In this document: positions 25,087 through 33,549 of the stretch, piece by piece
Layout: each line of letters begins with the position of its first letter
Numbering within the stretch: position 1 is the stretch's first letter
Origin: JACRAV01 sp964571235
Lineage (GTDB): Bacteria > Zixibacteria > MSB-5A5 > GN15 > FEB-12
Reading direction: 5' to 3'
Assembly (NCBI GenBank): GCA_964571235.1
Contig: CAZNAI010000005.1
Coordinates: forward strand, 1-64,000
Length of the DNA: 64,000 nt
The notes under the pieces: model-generated
What the model saw: the letters and a program-made list of their open reading frames with translations, nothing else
Told to the model about the DNA's origin: nothing
The model's database searches: none
Position numbers and translations under genes: made by a program

Positions 25087-26424
25087 TTACAGGACTTCGA
25101 TTTTCTGCCGGTTTTTGGTCACCTTTTTGGTCGCGTTGCGGGAGTCAAAGATCAGCTTAGCGTGATCGACCACCCACTGATAATTGTAGTCGGTATGATC
25201 GGTGAGGATCACGACCAGATCAGCCTTCTTGACTACCGCTTCGGTCAGCTTAGTGGATTTGAATTTGCCGCCTTTCCAGTTGAAGACCGGCACATACGGG
25301 TCGTTGTAAACGACCTTTGCCCCTTTGTCTTCAAGCAGTTTGATAACATCGAGAGCCGGAGACTCGCGAAGATCTTTGATATCGCGCTTGTATGCAACGC
25401 CGAGAACCAGGATGTTGGTCTTATTGAGTGACCGTGCTGATTTGCGATTGAGCAGGCCCATGATCCGCTCGACGACATACTCCGGCATTTTGGAGTTGAT
25501 CTCGCCAGCCAGCTCAATAAATCGCGCATAGTAGTTCAGCGATTTGAGTTTCCACGACAAATAGTGCGGATCGATCGGAATGCAGTGTCCGCCCAAGCCG
25601 GGTCCGGGATAGAACGGCATAAACCCGAACGGTTTGGTCGAGGCGGCGTCGATAATTTCCCAGACATCGATTCCGAGTCGTTCGCACATCAGTGCTGTTT
25701 CGTTGACCAGTCCGATATTGACTGAGCGGAAGGTGTTTTCAAGTAACTTGACCATTTCGGCCGCCTGGGTCGATGATACCGCGCAGACCGCTGTGATTGT
25801 CTGCTCGTAGAAAATCTTCGCGACTTTGGTACACGACGGCGTGATACCGCCCACCACTCGCGGAGTGTTCACGGTGTGAAATTTCGGATTTCCCGGATCA
25901 ACCCGCTCCGGCGAAAAGGCCAGAAAGAAATCCTGCCCACAGGTCATCCCCCGCTCTTCAAGGAGCGGTTGAATCAATTCCTGGGTGGTGCCGGGATAGG
26001 TTGTCGATTCGAGGATTACCAGCGCCCCGCGCTTGAAATATTTTTTTACCCAGTCGACCGCGGCGAGGATGTAACTGACATCGGGGTCTTTGGTCTTGGA
26101 AAGCGGTGTCGGCACACAAATCGACAGGACATCCATCTGGGCTATTGACTTGGGTTCGTCGGTGGCCCGGAAGTTTCCGGACTCAACCGCGGACTTGACT
26201 TGTTTGTCGGGAATATCGTCGATGTCGGACTTGCCGGCGTTGAGCAGTTTGATTTTCTCTTTGGAAATATCGTATCCGGTGACCTTAAAGCCGGCCTCGG
26301 CTAATGCCATGGCAAGCGGCAGGCCGACATATCCAAGACCGATAATCCCGATCTCGGCTTTCCGATTCATGATCTTAAATATCAATTCATCGGCGGACGC
26401 CATTTTGACTGACTTGGTTTTCAT
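25087..26424 (-). CDS. Nucleotide-sugar dehydrogenase (UDP-N-acetylglucosamine or UDP-ManNAc 6-dehydrogenase type)
   Basis: Oxidises the C6 hydroxyl of a UDP-sugar twice with NAD, giving a uronic acid for surface polysaccharide. The 445-residue protein starts its Rossmann fold with IGIIGLGYVGLPLAMALAEAG. The middle domain has SPERVDPGN and the catalytic GGHCIPIDPHYL cysteine loop. The C-terminal UDP-binding domain has LGVAYKRDIKDLRESPA. The sequence is nearer to WbpA/WecC-type enzymes than to UDP-glucose dehydrogenase. The ATG at 26424 follows an AGGAG; a TTG at 26457 would overlap the upstream gene. It is the last gene of gmd-reductase-dehydrogenase. Confidence 0.92.
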   Translation of the reverse strand: MKTKSVKMASADELIFKIMNRKAEIGIIGLGYVGLPLAMALAEAGFKVTGYDISKEKIKLLNAGKSDIDDIPDKQVKSAVESGNFRATDEPKSIAQMDVLSICVPTPLSKTKDPDVSYILAAVDWVKKYFKRGALVILESTTYPGTTQELIQPLLEERGMTCGQDFFLAFSPERVDPGNPKFHTVNTPRVVGGITPSCTKVAKIFYEQTITAVCAVSSTQAAEMVKLLENTFRSVNIGLVNETALMCERLGIDVWEIIDAASTKPFGFMPFYPGPGLGGHCIPIDPHYLSWKLKSLNYYARFIELAGEINSKMPEYVVERIMGLLNRKSARSLNKTNILVLGVAYKRDIKDLRESPALDVIKLLEDKGAKVVYNDPYVPVFNWKGGKFKSTKLTEAVVKKADLVVILTDHTDYNYQWVVDHAKLIFDSRNATKKVTKNRQKIEVL

Positions 26425-26449
26425 ATTAGCAGATTGCTCCTGTTTCGAT

Positions 26450-27415
26450 CTAAACAATATGTCGTTCCCGCCACCAGTTCAGGGTGTCTGAAAGAGTGGC
26501 CTTGAGTGTATATCGGAGTTTATAGCCCAGTTCTCTACCCGCCTTACGGTTGGAGCCGCGCAATACCGGAATATCGGATTTGCGAAGGCGCCCCGGATCG
26601 GTCGTCACTTTGATGTTCACTTCTGAAAGCGCCAGTAGCGATTGCAGGACCTGCTTGATCGCCACTGCTTTGCCTGAGCAAAGGTGATAGATCTGACCCG
26701 GTTTTCCTTTTTCGGCGATTAGCCGGTAGCCGCGGACAATATCGCGAACATCGGACAAATCGCGCTTGGCCGTCAGATCGCCTACTTTGATCACCGGCTC
26801 TTGTCGTTTGGATTCTATGAGCGCGATCTGGCGTGCAAACGAGGGAATGACGAAATCTTCCCGTTGGCGTGGACCGGAATGATTAAAGGCCCGTGCCACC
26901 ACCACCGGAACGCCGTGTTGACGGTGAGAATACAGTCCGGCATGCTCGGCCGCCGCTTTCGAGATGCCATAGGGAGAAATCGGGGCGAGTGGCTGAGATT
27001 CAGTTAACAGTTTGTTGGCCGGCTTGAATACACCGTAAGCGTCGGCTGAACAGACGATCACCAGTTTTTTCAGATTGGCGCAGGAACGACCGGCCTGTAA
27101 CACGTTTACTGTACCGTCGAAATTCACTCGATACGTCGCCCGCTCCAGATCAAACGATCTGCCCACCGACGCCAGCGCCGCCAGATGAAAAATGTAGTCG
27201 GGGTTGACTGCGCCGAAGCGTAGCCGTACTCGGTCGGCATCGAGAATATCAAGTCGCTCAAGCTGAAGTTTGCTTTCAATTCCGGAGAGATTCTCCAGCG
27301 ATTCATTCTCGAAGACTGACCCGGCCACCCGCCAGCCGTAGGAGAGTAGTTCTTCGGCCAGATAAGAACCGGCAAATCCGGCGATGCCGGTTATGTACGC
27401 CAAAGGTGATTTCAT
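26450..27415 (-). CDS. GDP-4-dehydro-6-deoxy-D-mannose reductase-like epimerase
   Basis: A 321-residue short-chain-type NAD(P)-dependent sugar reductase or epimerase. It has the N-terminal loop ITGIAGFAGSYLAEELL and the catalytic tyrosine-lysine pair in SPYGISKAAAEH, preceded by VIVCSADAYG. The tail has LRGSNRKAGRELGY and LKATLSDTLNWWRE. Thirteen bases after gmd, it should use the GDP-4-keto-6-deoxymannose made by that enzyme, giving GDP-rhamnose (Rmd) or, if it epimerises, GDP-fucose. The D-rhamnose branch looks more likely from overall resemblance, but the distinction is not certain. Confidence 0.85.
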   Translation of the reverse strand: MKSPLAYITGIAGFAGSYLAEELLSYGWRVAGSVFENESLENLSGIESKLQLERLDILDADRVRLRFGAVNPDYIFHLAALASVGRSFDLERATYRVNFDGTVNVLQAGRSCANLKKLVIVCSADAYGVFKPANKLLTESQPLAPISPYGISKAAAEHAGLYSHRQHGVPVVVARAFNHSGPRQREDFVIPSFARQIALIESKRQEPVIKVGDLTAKRDLSDVRDIVRGYRLIAEKGKPGQIYHLCSGKAVAIKQVLQSLLALSEVNIKVTTDPGRLRKSDIPVLRGSNRKAGRELGYKLRYTLKATLSDTLNWWRERHIV

Positions 27416-27428
27416 GCCCGGAATTCCG

Positions 27429-28394
27429 CTATTTTGTGGGCTTTTTCAGCCGCGCCATGTCGGCGTCGACCATCATGCCGACCAACTGTTTGAAACTGAC
27501 CGCCGGTTCCCAGCCAAGTTGCTGTTTGGCTTTCGACGGATCACCCAAAAGCAAATCGACTTCGGCCGGACGGACATACCGGGGATCTTTCACGACATAG
27601 TCGCGATAATCCAGCTCCAGATGCTCGAAAGCCAGCTTGCAAAAATCGGCGACTGAGTGCATCTCGCCGGTGGCGATGACAAAGTCGTCTGCGACAGGTT
27701 GCTGGAGCATCAGCCACATCGCCCGGACATAGTCGCCGGCATATCCCCAGTCGCGTTTGGCGTCGAGATTGCCAAGAGCAAGCTGATCGGACATCCCCAG
27801 TTTGATTCGCACAGCACCGTCGGTGATTTTCCGCGTAACAAACTCAAGCCCGCGGCGCGGCGACTCGTGATTAAACAAAATTCCCGAACTTGCAGGGATT
27901 CCATACGATTCGCGATAATTGACGGTAATAAAGTGGCCGTAGACTTTCGCCACACCATACGGCGACCGGGGATAAAACGGCGTGTTCTCCGTTTGCGGTA
28001 CCTCGCGCACTTTGCCGAACATCTCCGATGACGACGCTTGGTAGAACCTGATCTTCTTGTTTACCAGCCGAATCGCTTCAAGAACTTTCGTTACACCCAA
28101 GGCATCGAATTCGCCTGTCAAAACCGGCTGGACCCAACTGGTAGGCACAAATGACTGGGCGGCGAGATTGTAAACCTCGTCGGGGCGGTGTTCTTCGAGG
28201 ATGTTAATAATTGAGAGCTGGTCGAGCAGGTCGGCCTGGACGAGTGTGACGCGGTCGTGGATGTGGGCAATTCGCTCGAAAGTTTCAGTCGATGACCTTC
28301 GCACCATGCCGACCACATCATACCCCTTGTCCAAAAGCAGATCGGCCAGATAGGAGCCATCCTGACCGGTGATACCTGTTATGAGAGCGCGCAT
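27429..28394 (-). CDS. gmd: GDP-mannose 4,6-dehydratase
   Basis: Converts GDP-D-mannose to GDP-4-keto-6-deoxy-D-mannose, the entry to 6-deoxyhexose sugars. The 321-residue protein has the cofactor loop ITGITGQDGSYLADLLL. It also shows YNLAAQSFVPTSW, QASSSEMFGKVREVPQ, the catalytic SPYGVAKVYGH, the substrate segment LFNHESPRRGLEFVTRK and LDAKRDWGYAGDYV, all diagnostic for Gmd. GAAGGA lies 8 nt before the ATG. It heads a three-gene minus-strand operon for activated sugars, fed in principle by the phosphomannose isomerase at 12.2 kb. Confidence 0.95.
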   Translation of the reverse strand: MRALITGITGQDGSYLADLLLDKGYDVVGMVRRSSTETFERIAHIHDRVTLVQADLLDQLSIINILEEHRPDEVYNLAAQSFVPTSWVQPVLTGEFDALGVTKVLEAIRLVNKKIRFYQASSSEMFGKVREVPQTENTPFYPRSPYGVAKVYGHFITVNYRESYGIPASSGILFNHESPRRGLEFVTRKITDGAVRIKLGMSDQLALGNLDAKRDWGYAGDYVRAMWLMLQQPVADDFVIATGEMHSVADFCKLAFEHLELDYRDYVVKDPRYVRPAEVDLLLGDPSKAKQQLGWEPAVSFKQLVGMMVDADMARLKKPTK

Positions 28395-28641
28395 TTGTTT
28401 GGTCCTTCATGTGCGGCCACGTGCCTTCGCGCGACCGTCTTGTCATTTAGAGACTTATACCCACATCTCGGCAAATGGGTCAATCCACCTACCGTGGCGG
28501 AAGGCGAATATAGATAGTGCGATTGGCGGTGGCAAGTGCCGATGGGAAGAGCGATTGGGTGAACCATCTCGCACCGCGTAGCGGAGCGCTACCAAGTTTC
28601 GATTTCCTTGTGGGCCTTTACGTAGTCAAAAAGAAAATGCA

Positions 28642-29406
28642 TTAGGTCGTCGCCGGCAATTTCGTGCGGGGTTTCCCCTCGTACCGGAGGAGACAGTTGC
28701 GTAGCATGGCAACCAGTTCAGTGTTCTTGAACGGCTTGGTGAAAAAGCCGTCGGCCCCCAGGGCCAGAATATCCTTAGAGCCGAACTTGCCGGAGTAGCC
28801 GGTGACTAAAATTACTGCAATGTTTTGAAAATTGGTTTTGATGTGCAACAGCAAATCAATACCTGTCTTGCCGCCAAGCATGACATCCGAGACAACGACA
28901 TCCACCTGTTCGCGCTCCAAAATGGCGGCCGCTTCGTCGTACGACTGCGCCAAGAGCGGTCGATACCGCTCGAAAATGAAGAACTGCTCGAGAATATCGA
29001 GGATCGCCGGTTCATCGTCGACTACCAGCACCGTTGTCCTTGATTGTGCAACCGCGCGGTTGATTTTCGCTTCAATAGTTTCGCGTGTGGCCGGCAGGAT
29101 CAAAATGTCGGTGACGTTGTATTCGTAATAATGGCGAACCTGAGTGTCGCTAATCACCGAACCCATCATGATCAACGGAAGATTTTTGAGGCGTCGGTCA
29201 AGCCGGACACTCTTGAGAATTTTCATCCCGATCTCGTCGCTCGATCCGGTCATGATCATAACCATGTCCAGCGAGGCGTCGATCTGAATTCGTTCCATCG
29301 CCTTTCGCCAGGAACGATCGTGCACCACGGTCGCTCCGATGCTATTGAGCCAACTGAAAAGAATATCCAGCCCGTCGGGAGACCCCGCGAGAATGAGGAC
29401 TTTCAT
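28642..29406 (-). CDS. Two-receiver response regulator with a degenerate first domain
   Basis: A 254-residue protein made of two receiver-like domains and no output domain. The second (about 124-240) is a normal phospho-acceptor: VLVVDDEPAILDIL, the acceptor aspartate in VVVSDVMLGGKTGIDLL, the threonine in VILVTGYSG and the lysine in FFTKPFKNTEL. The first (1-118) keeps the fold, but begins LILAGSPDGLDILF without the acidic pair and has MVMIMTGSSDE at the acceptor position, so it is probably not phosphorylated. AAGGA precedes the ATG. No histidine kinase is adjacent. Confidence 0.88.
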   Translation of the reverse strand: MKVLILAGSPDGLDILFSWLNSIGATVVHDRSWRKAMERIQIDASLDMVMIMTGSSDEIGMKILKSVRLDRRLKNLPLIMMGSVISDTQVRHYYEYNVTDILILPATRETIEAKINRAVAQSRTTVLVVDDEPAILDILEQFFIFERYRPLLAQSYDEAAAILEREQVDVVVSDVMLGGKTGIDLLLHIKTNFQNIAVILVTGYSGKFGSKDILALGADGFFTKPFKNTELVAMLRNCLLRYEGKPRTKLPATT

Positions 29407-29512
29407 TGATCGATCCTTGTTGCCAATCCAGGTTGTCTGTACATGGACTGGTTATCGGCACAAGTACCGCCGGGCATTACTGCCGGCTATGAGAACATAG
29501 ACCTATGAAGAC

Positions 29513-30970
29513 TCAACGCCGTCGCCCGCCGCCGAGAATTGAACCGAGCACGCCCCGGATCAGCGAACGACCCAACTGACTGCTGGCGGCCCGGGCCATC
29601 GACATAGCGATACTTTCGGCCGGACTCATGGCGGTCGAGCGTCCGCGAGAGCGGTCAGCAGGGGAATTTTCTTCGGCGGGTAAGCTCGCGGCAGATTGCT
29701 CCGCCCTCGATTTCAATTTCTCGAAGGCCGACTCGCGATCCAGAGATTCTCTATAGACACTGTGCAGGTCGGATTTGGCGATCAATTCGTTTCGCACCTG
29801 CAGATCGATCGCGCCGATATGGCTTTGCGGAGGACAGACAAGCGCCCGTTCGACCGGTGTCGGGCTCCCCTTTTCGTCGAGCAGTGATACAAGTGCCTCG
29901 CCGGTGGATAATTCGGTGATGACTTTGGCAACCTCGACTTTCGGATTACTCCTGAAAGTTTCCGCCGCGGCGGTCACTGCTTTTTGGTCGCGCGGGGTGA
30001 AAGCGCGGAGTGCATGTTGGACACGATTGCCCAATTGGCCGAGGACGATATCGGGGATATCGAGTGGATTTTGGCTGACGAAGTAGACGCCAACACCTTT
30101 TGAGCGAATAAGCCGTACAACTTGTTCGATCTTGTCGAGCAGAACTTTCGGTGCATCACTAAAAAGCAGGTGGGCTTCGTCGAAGAAAAAGACGAGTTTG
30201 GGCTTGTCCATGTCGCCCACTTCGGGAAGCCGCTCGTATAGTTCGGAGAGGAGCCAGAGGAGCATGGTGGCATAAAGTCGGGGCGACTGCAGTAATTTGT
30301 CGGCGGCAAGAATGTTGATAAACCCACGGCCATCGCTGTCGGTTTGCAGAAGATCATCCAGGTCAAGCGCTGGCTCACCCAGCAATTGATCTCCCCCTTC
30401 TTCTTCGAGCGCCAACAGACCCCGTTGAATTGCGCCGATTGATGCCGCCGAAACATTGCCATAATTCGTCTGGAACTGTTTGGCATTGTCGCCGACATAC
30501 TGGATCATCGCCCGCAGATCTTTCAGGTCCAGTAAGAGTAGACCGTGGTCATCGGCAACTTTGAAGACCAGCGACAATACACCGCTTTGGGTGTCATTTA
30601 AGTTGAGAAGCCGTCCGAACAAAAGCGGGCCAATGTCCGACGCAGTCGCCCGTATCGGATGCCCCTGCACGCCGAAAACATCCCAAAGACGTACCGGGAA
30701 GCCGGCGAACGGTCGGGCAGTGATATTTAACTGCTTAAGGCGTTCATCGACTCTTGGATTTCCGCCGCCCGGCTGACTGATTCCTGCCAGGTCACCTTTG
30801 ACATCGGCCATGAAGACCGGCACACCAATCCGGCTAAACTGCTCGGCCATGGTCTGAAGTGTAACTGTCTTGCCGGTGCCGGTCGCCCCAGCGATGAGGC
30901 CGTGGCGGTTTCCCATCCGCGGCAGTAAGCAGAGATCTATGTCAGACTTAGCAATCAACAACGGTTCCAT
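29513..30970 (-). CDS. HerA-like / DUF853 ATPase
   Basis: A 485-residue AAA-type ATPase of the HerA/FtsK superfamily annotated as DUF853 (YjgR-like). Walker A is GATGTGKTVTLQTM (28-41), Walker B KLVFFFDEAHLLFSD. RSKGVGVYFVSQNP and LGNRVQHALRAFTPRDQKA provide the sensor and arginine-finger region. A low-complexity tail with Ser, Ala and Glu precedes a glycine-rich C-terminus. The ATG at 30970 has AAGGAGA just upstream; an open frame to 31102 is ignored because homology begins at MEPLLIAKSD. The function of the family is unsettled, and DNA translocation is assumed from homology. Confidence 0.9.
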   Translation of the reverse strand: MEPLLIAKSDIDLCLLPRMGNRHGLIAGATGTGKTVTLQTMAEQFSRIGVPVFMADVKGDLAGISQPGGGNPRVDERLKQLNITARPFAGFPVRLWDVFGVQGHPIRATASDIGPLLFGRLLNLNDTQSGVLSLVFKVADDHGLLLLDLKDLRAMIQYVGDNAKQFQTNYGNVSAASIGAIQRGLLALEEEGGDQLLGEPALDLDDLLQTDSDGRGFINILAADKLLQSPRLYATMLLWLLSELYERLPEVGDMDKPKLVFFFDEAHLLFSDAPKVLLDKIEQVVRLIRSKGVGVYFVSQNPLDIPDIVLGQLGNRVQHALRAFTPRDQKAVTAAAETFRSNPKVEVAKVITELSTGEALVSLLDEKGSPTPVERALVCPPQSHIGAIDLQVRNELIAKSDLHSVYRESLDRESAFEKLKSRAEQSAASLPAEENSPADRSRGRSTAMSPAESIAMSMARAASSQLGRSLIRGVLGSILGGGRRR

Positions 30971-31119
30971 GCATTCTCCTTGGTGAATCAGAATCGGGAA
31001 TTTCGCTCGTGGCACATGCTGGCGACGAACAATCAGTGTTACCATACGCATGAGAGTGCGTTCTGTCAAATATGGGCGTCGCTTTGTAACACCGTGCAAC
31101 AAAATCCGGTGAAAATGAT

Positions 31120-31148
31120 TTGTGGCTGGTGGCGTGCGAGCCTATATT
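31120..31148 (+). promoter_or_regulatory. Candidate thyX promoter
   Basis: TTGTGG (31120-31125), 17-bp spacer, TATATT (31143-31148), 25 bp before the thyX ATG. The -10 is good and the -35 weak. Confidence 0.4.
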
Positions 31149-31173
31149 CTCCCCGCCCCAAAAGGCAATCACT

Positions 31174-32049
31174 ATGGCACATACACAGAATCCACAAGCA
31201 AACGCTCTCTTGGAAAAAGAGTTCCGCGTCTTAGACCGCGGCTTTGTCCGTCTGATTGATTATATGGGTGGCGACGACGCCATTGTACAGGCGGCCCGGG
31301 TGTCCTACGGCGACGGTACCAAAAAAGTCCACGAAGATCGCGGACTCATTCGGTACCTAATGCGCCACCAGCACACCACGCCGTTTGAAATGGTCGAATT
31401 TAAGTTCCATGTCAAATTGCCTATCTTTGTCGCTCGCCAGTGGATTCGTCACCGTTCGGCCAACGTGAACGAATACTCCGGCCGGTATTCGGTGATGAAA
31501 GAGGAATTCTATGTTCCTCGTCCCGAAGATGTCCGCCCGCAGTCGTCGAGCAACCGCCAGGGGCGATCGGACGAAATGGCGCCGGCCGAGGTTCAGCACA
31601 AGTTTATCGAGTATATCAATCGGACACAGCGCGAGGCGTATGCGGCGTATAACGAATTTTTGGAGGCTGATATTGCCCGCGAACTTGCGCGGATAAATCT
31701 CCCGCTCTCAATGTACACCGAATGGTACTGGAAAATTGACCTGCACAATCTCTTCCATTTCTTGCATCTGCGGCTGGACCGCCATGCACAGGAAGAGATA
31801 AGGGTGTACGCGGAGGTTATGGCCGAGATGGTGAAAACAGTCGCGCCGGTAGCGTACGAGGCATTTGAAGATTACCGGCTCCGTTCGGTATCGCTCTCGC
31901 AACCGGAACTGAACGCGTTGTCGAGTCTTCTGAGCGGCTACGCGCCGACCCTCGAAGAATTGACAGCCAAGGGGCTATCCAAGCGGGAAGCGACAGAATT
32001 TCTGGAGAAATTGGCAACTCTTCGCACACAATCTTCTACCAAGAAGTAA
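31174..32049 (+). CDS. thyX: FAD-dependent thymidylate synthase
   Basis: Makes dTMP from dUMP with FAD, NADPH and methylene-tetrahydrofolate. The 291-residue protein has the ThyX signature RHRSANVNEYSGRY (92-105), the pattern RHRxxSxNExSxRY with one A for S shift. It also has the RHQHTTPFEMVEFKF segment and the C-terminal INLPLSMYTEWYWKIDLHNLFHFLHLR. The chosen ATG at 31174 has AAAAGGC 8 nt upstream; an in-frame start 18 codons earlier lies within the promoter. Length is somewhat longer than many ThyX proteins because of the C-terminus. Confidence 0.95.
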   Translation: MAHTQNPQANALLEKEFRVLDRGFVRLIDYMGGDDAIVQAARVSYGDGTKKVHEDRGLIRYLMRHQHTTPFEMVEFKFHVKLPIFVARQWIRHRSANVNEYSGRYSVMKEEFYVPRPEDVRPQSSSNRQGRSDEMAPAEVQHKFIEYINRTQREAYAAYNEFLEADIARELARINLPLSMYTEWYWKIDLHNLFHFLHLRLDRHAQEEIRVYAEVMAEMVKTVAPVAYEAFEDYRLRSVSLSQPELNALSSLLSGYAPTLEELTAKGLSKREATEFLEKLATLRTQSSTKK

Positions 32050-32108
32050 TCTTCTTGCTCTGCGTAGTCCTGCGCGGTCAATTTGTGACCTATCCGGAAT
32101 GATTTTCC

Positions 32109-32137
32109 TTGACAAACACAGTCTCAATTGCTATCGT
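32109..32137 (+). promoter_or_regulatory. Candidate promoter of an orphan transcription unit
   Basis: TTGACA (32109-32114), 17-bp spacer, TATCGT (32132-32137). The -35 is consensus. No protein gene that I can defend follows before the terminator at 32528. Confidence 0.45.
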
Positions 32138-32144
32138 TATTCAG

Positions 32145-32555
32145 TCGGAATGGAGCACACCCAGGCCCCGTCGCTTTGGTCAGCGGCGTTCGCACTGAAG
32201 TTTCCGGCGAGTGTTCATTTGGACGACATAAACAGGTAACCGCAGGGAGACGGCATGATCCATCGTTCATGCTCCCCAGACAAATTTAGAGATCAAATCG
32301 CACTGCGATGCCAATCGTATTGGGATCGTGCCTGTTTTGTGCGCCTTGAGTTTCGACGATTCGATCATTTTGCAGATATCGGTACCGGGAGGGAGAACAG
32401 GGTTCGCGGGATGCTATAGTCATGCTGTTATGGCTATTTCTATCGTCTCACGGCTGGGGCGTCCAGCTCCACCTGTGAAGTTTGTGTGGTGCATCGGAAA
32501 CGATTCACTGCCTCTTCAACGAAGAAGGGTTCGTCGGTCGCGGCGAACCTTTTTT
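32145..32555 (+). ncRNA. Candidate structured RNA between thyX and a GNAT gene
   Basis: A 527-bp gap holds a promoter, then several hairpins, then a terminator. The hairpins are GGGAG-acg-GCATGA paired with TCATGC-TCCC (32244-32276), ATCGC-act-GCGAT (about 32298-32310) and CCAAT-cgt-ATTGG (about 32313-32325). I see no signature of RNase P RNA, tmRNA, 6S or SRP RNA. A 54-codon frame, 32255-32419, has GGGAG before its ATG and could instead be a small protein rich in Arg, Phe and Cys. The RNA call rests on unit layout alone. Confidence 0.3.
32528..32555 (+). terminator. Rho-independent terminator of the orphan unit
   Basis: GGTTCG (32528-32533), 10-nt loop, CGAACC (32544-32549), then TTTTTT. 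The T-run is on the plus strand, so it ends rightward transcription from the gap, and it could also stop the convergent GNAT transcript. Confidence 0.75.
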
Positions 32556-32576
32556 CGTGTTTGGCGCGTGCGTAGA

Positions 32577-33089
32577 CTACAAACGCAACATCATCTCTTC
32601 GTGATCGACGTACGTACCGTCGGTCAACTTGTACCCCTGAAGAATCAGCCCGGTGGTGTAGAAACCGAGCGAAGTATACAGCGTGCGGGCCCCGGTCTGG
32701 GTAACCGCTACAGTCAGTATCAAAAGCTCAAGGCCGTCCATATGGCGGGCATTTTCGATTATCTCGGCCATGAGTTGTCTGGCTATGCCCTGACCTCGCG
32801 CCTCTGGCTTGGCATACACCGACCATATCCACCCGCGGTGACGTTCCTTAAATGCGTCTTCCCGCTTGAAGGCGACAGTGGCCAGAAGTACTCCGTTATC
32901 AAAATACCCCAGCACGTACTTTTCGGGAAAGACGGAAGAAGGCTCCATCCACTCGAGGAATTTGTCTTCAGGCATTTCTGCTACTTCTTCAGGCGTCTGC
33001 CCAAAGGCCTCGGGGTGATCACGGCACATCTCGACCCGCAATTTGCGAAATGCGGTCGAGTCCTCGTTTGTTAATTTGCGTAAGTCCAT
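32577..33089 (-). CDS. GNAT family acetyltransferase
   Basis: A 170-residue acetyl-CoA-dependent N-acetyltransferase. The acetyl-CoA binding motif A is VYAKPEARGQGIARQLMAEI, with the R-G-x-G-x-A pattern. The motif B-like end is ARTLYTSLGFYTTG, containing the usual Y-LGF. The N-terminal strand-helix unit LRKLTNEDSTAFRKLRVEMC is typical. Substrate is unknown. It is convergent with the orphan unit and followed on the same strand upstream by the Smr gene, 45 bp away. Confidence 0.9.
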   Translation of the reverse strand: MDLRKLTNEDSTAFRKLRVEMCRDHPEAFGQTPEEVAEMPEDKFLEWMEPSSVFPEKYVLGYFDNGVLLATVAFKREDAFKERHRGWIWSVYAKPEARGQGIARQLMAEIIENARHMDGLELLILTVAVTQTGARTLYTSLGFYTTGLILQGYKLTDGTYVDHEEMMLRL

Positions 33090-33134
33090 AGTACAAACAT
33101 AGATGAACTTGTCGGCTACGGCAAGTAAGTTGGA

Positions 33135-33416
33135 TCATGATTTCAGATCAACCACCGTGGCGCCCCACCCTCCCCCGCTACCTTCCTCATGACGGAATGA
33201 CCTCACATTGGGATGCGCTTCCAAAATCGACCGGACAATCTCCCGCTGGACACCGATTCCTTTGCCGTGAATAATCCGAATCGAAATGATCCCGCGCTCC
33301 AGGCAAGCGGCTATGTACTCGACGGTCGCGGCCTTGGTTTCCGATGGCGCAAATTGGTGAAGATCGAGCGTACCGTCGATCGGATATTCAATCGGATTTT
33401 CATCTGAGTCGGTCAT
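33135..33416 (-). CDS. Stand-alone Smr domain protein
   Basis: A 93-residue Smr (MutS2 C-terminal) domain, a small DNA- or RNA-nicking fold. Diagnostic motifs are LDLHQFAPSE (18-27) with the LDLH element, and IRIIHGKGIGVQREIV (46-61) with HGKG. GGWGATVVDLKS closes the last strand. A frame runs 159 codons further upstream across the divergent pepF start, but that part is compositional noise antisense to pepF, so the ATG at 33416 is used. It stands between the GNAT and pepF genes. Confidence 0.88.
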   Translation of the reverse strand: MTDSDENPIEYPIDGTLDLHQFAPSETKAATVEYIAACLERGIISIRIIHGKGIGVQREIVRSILEAHPNVRSFRHEEGSGGGWGATVVDLKS

Positions 33417-33488
33417 ACGGAAATGTAGTATTGGCGCTTGATAACACGCAAGCATGAGCGGTTCTGATTTTCTCAACTCGGCGTACCC

Positions 33489-33517
33489 TTGATTCGCGGT
33501 CCTATGTGTACTATGTT
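33489..33517 (+). promoter_or_regulatory. Candidate pepF promoter
   Basis: TTGATT (33489-33494), 17-bp spacer, TATGTT (33512-33517), 32 bp before the pepF ATG. Confidence 0.4.
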
Positions 33518-33549
33518 CTCGGCTACGAAACCTACACTTCAAGAAAGCA

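Noticed and set aside
32145..32555. RNase P RNA, tmRNA, 6S or SRP RNA in the thyX-GNAT gap
   Set aside because: The conserved core sequences of these RNAs are not present; only the unit layout suggests an RNA.
32328..33074. Long plus-strand frame across the end of the orphan unit and the GNAT gene
   Set aside because: It is antisense to a clear GNAT acetyltransferase and shows no family motif.
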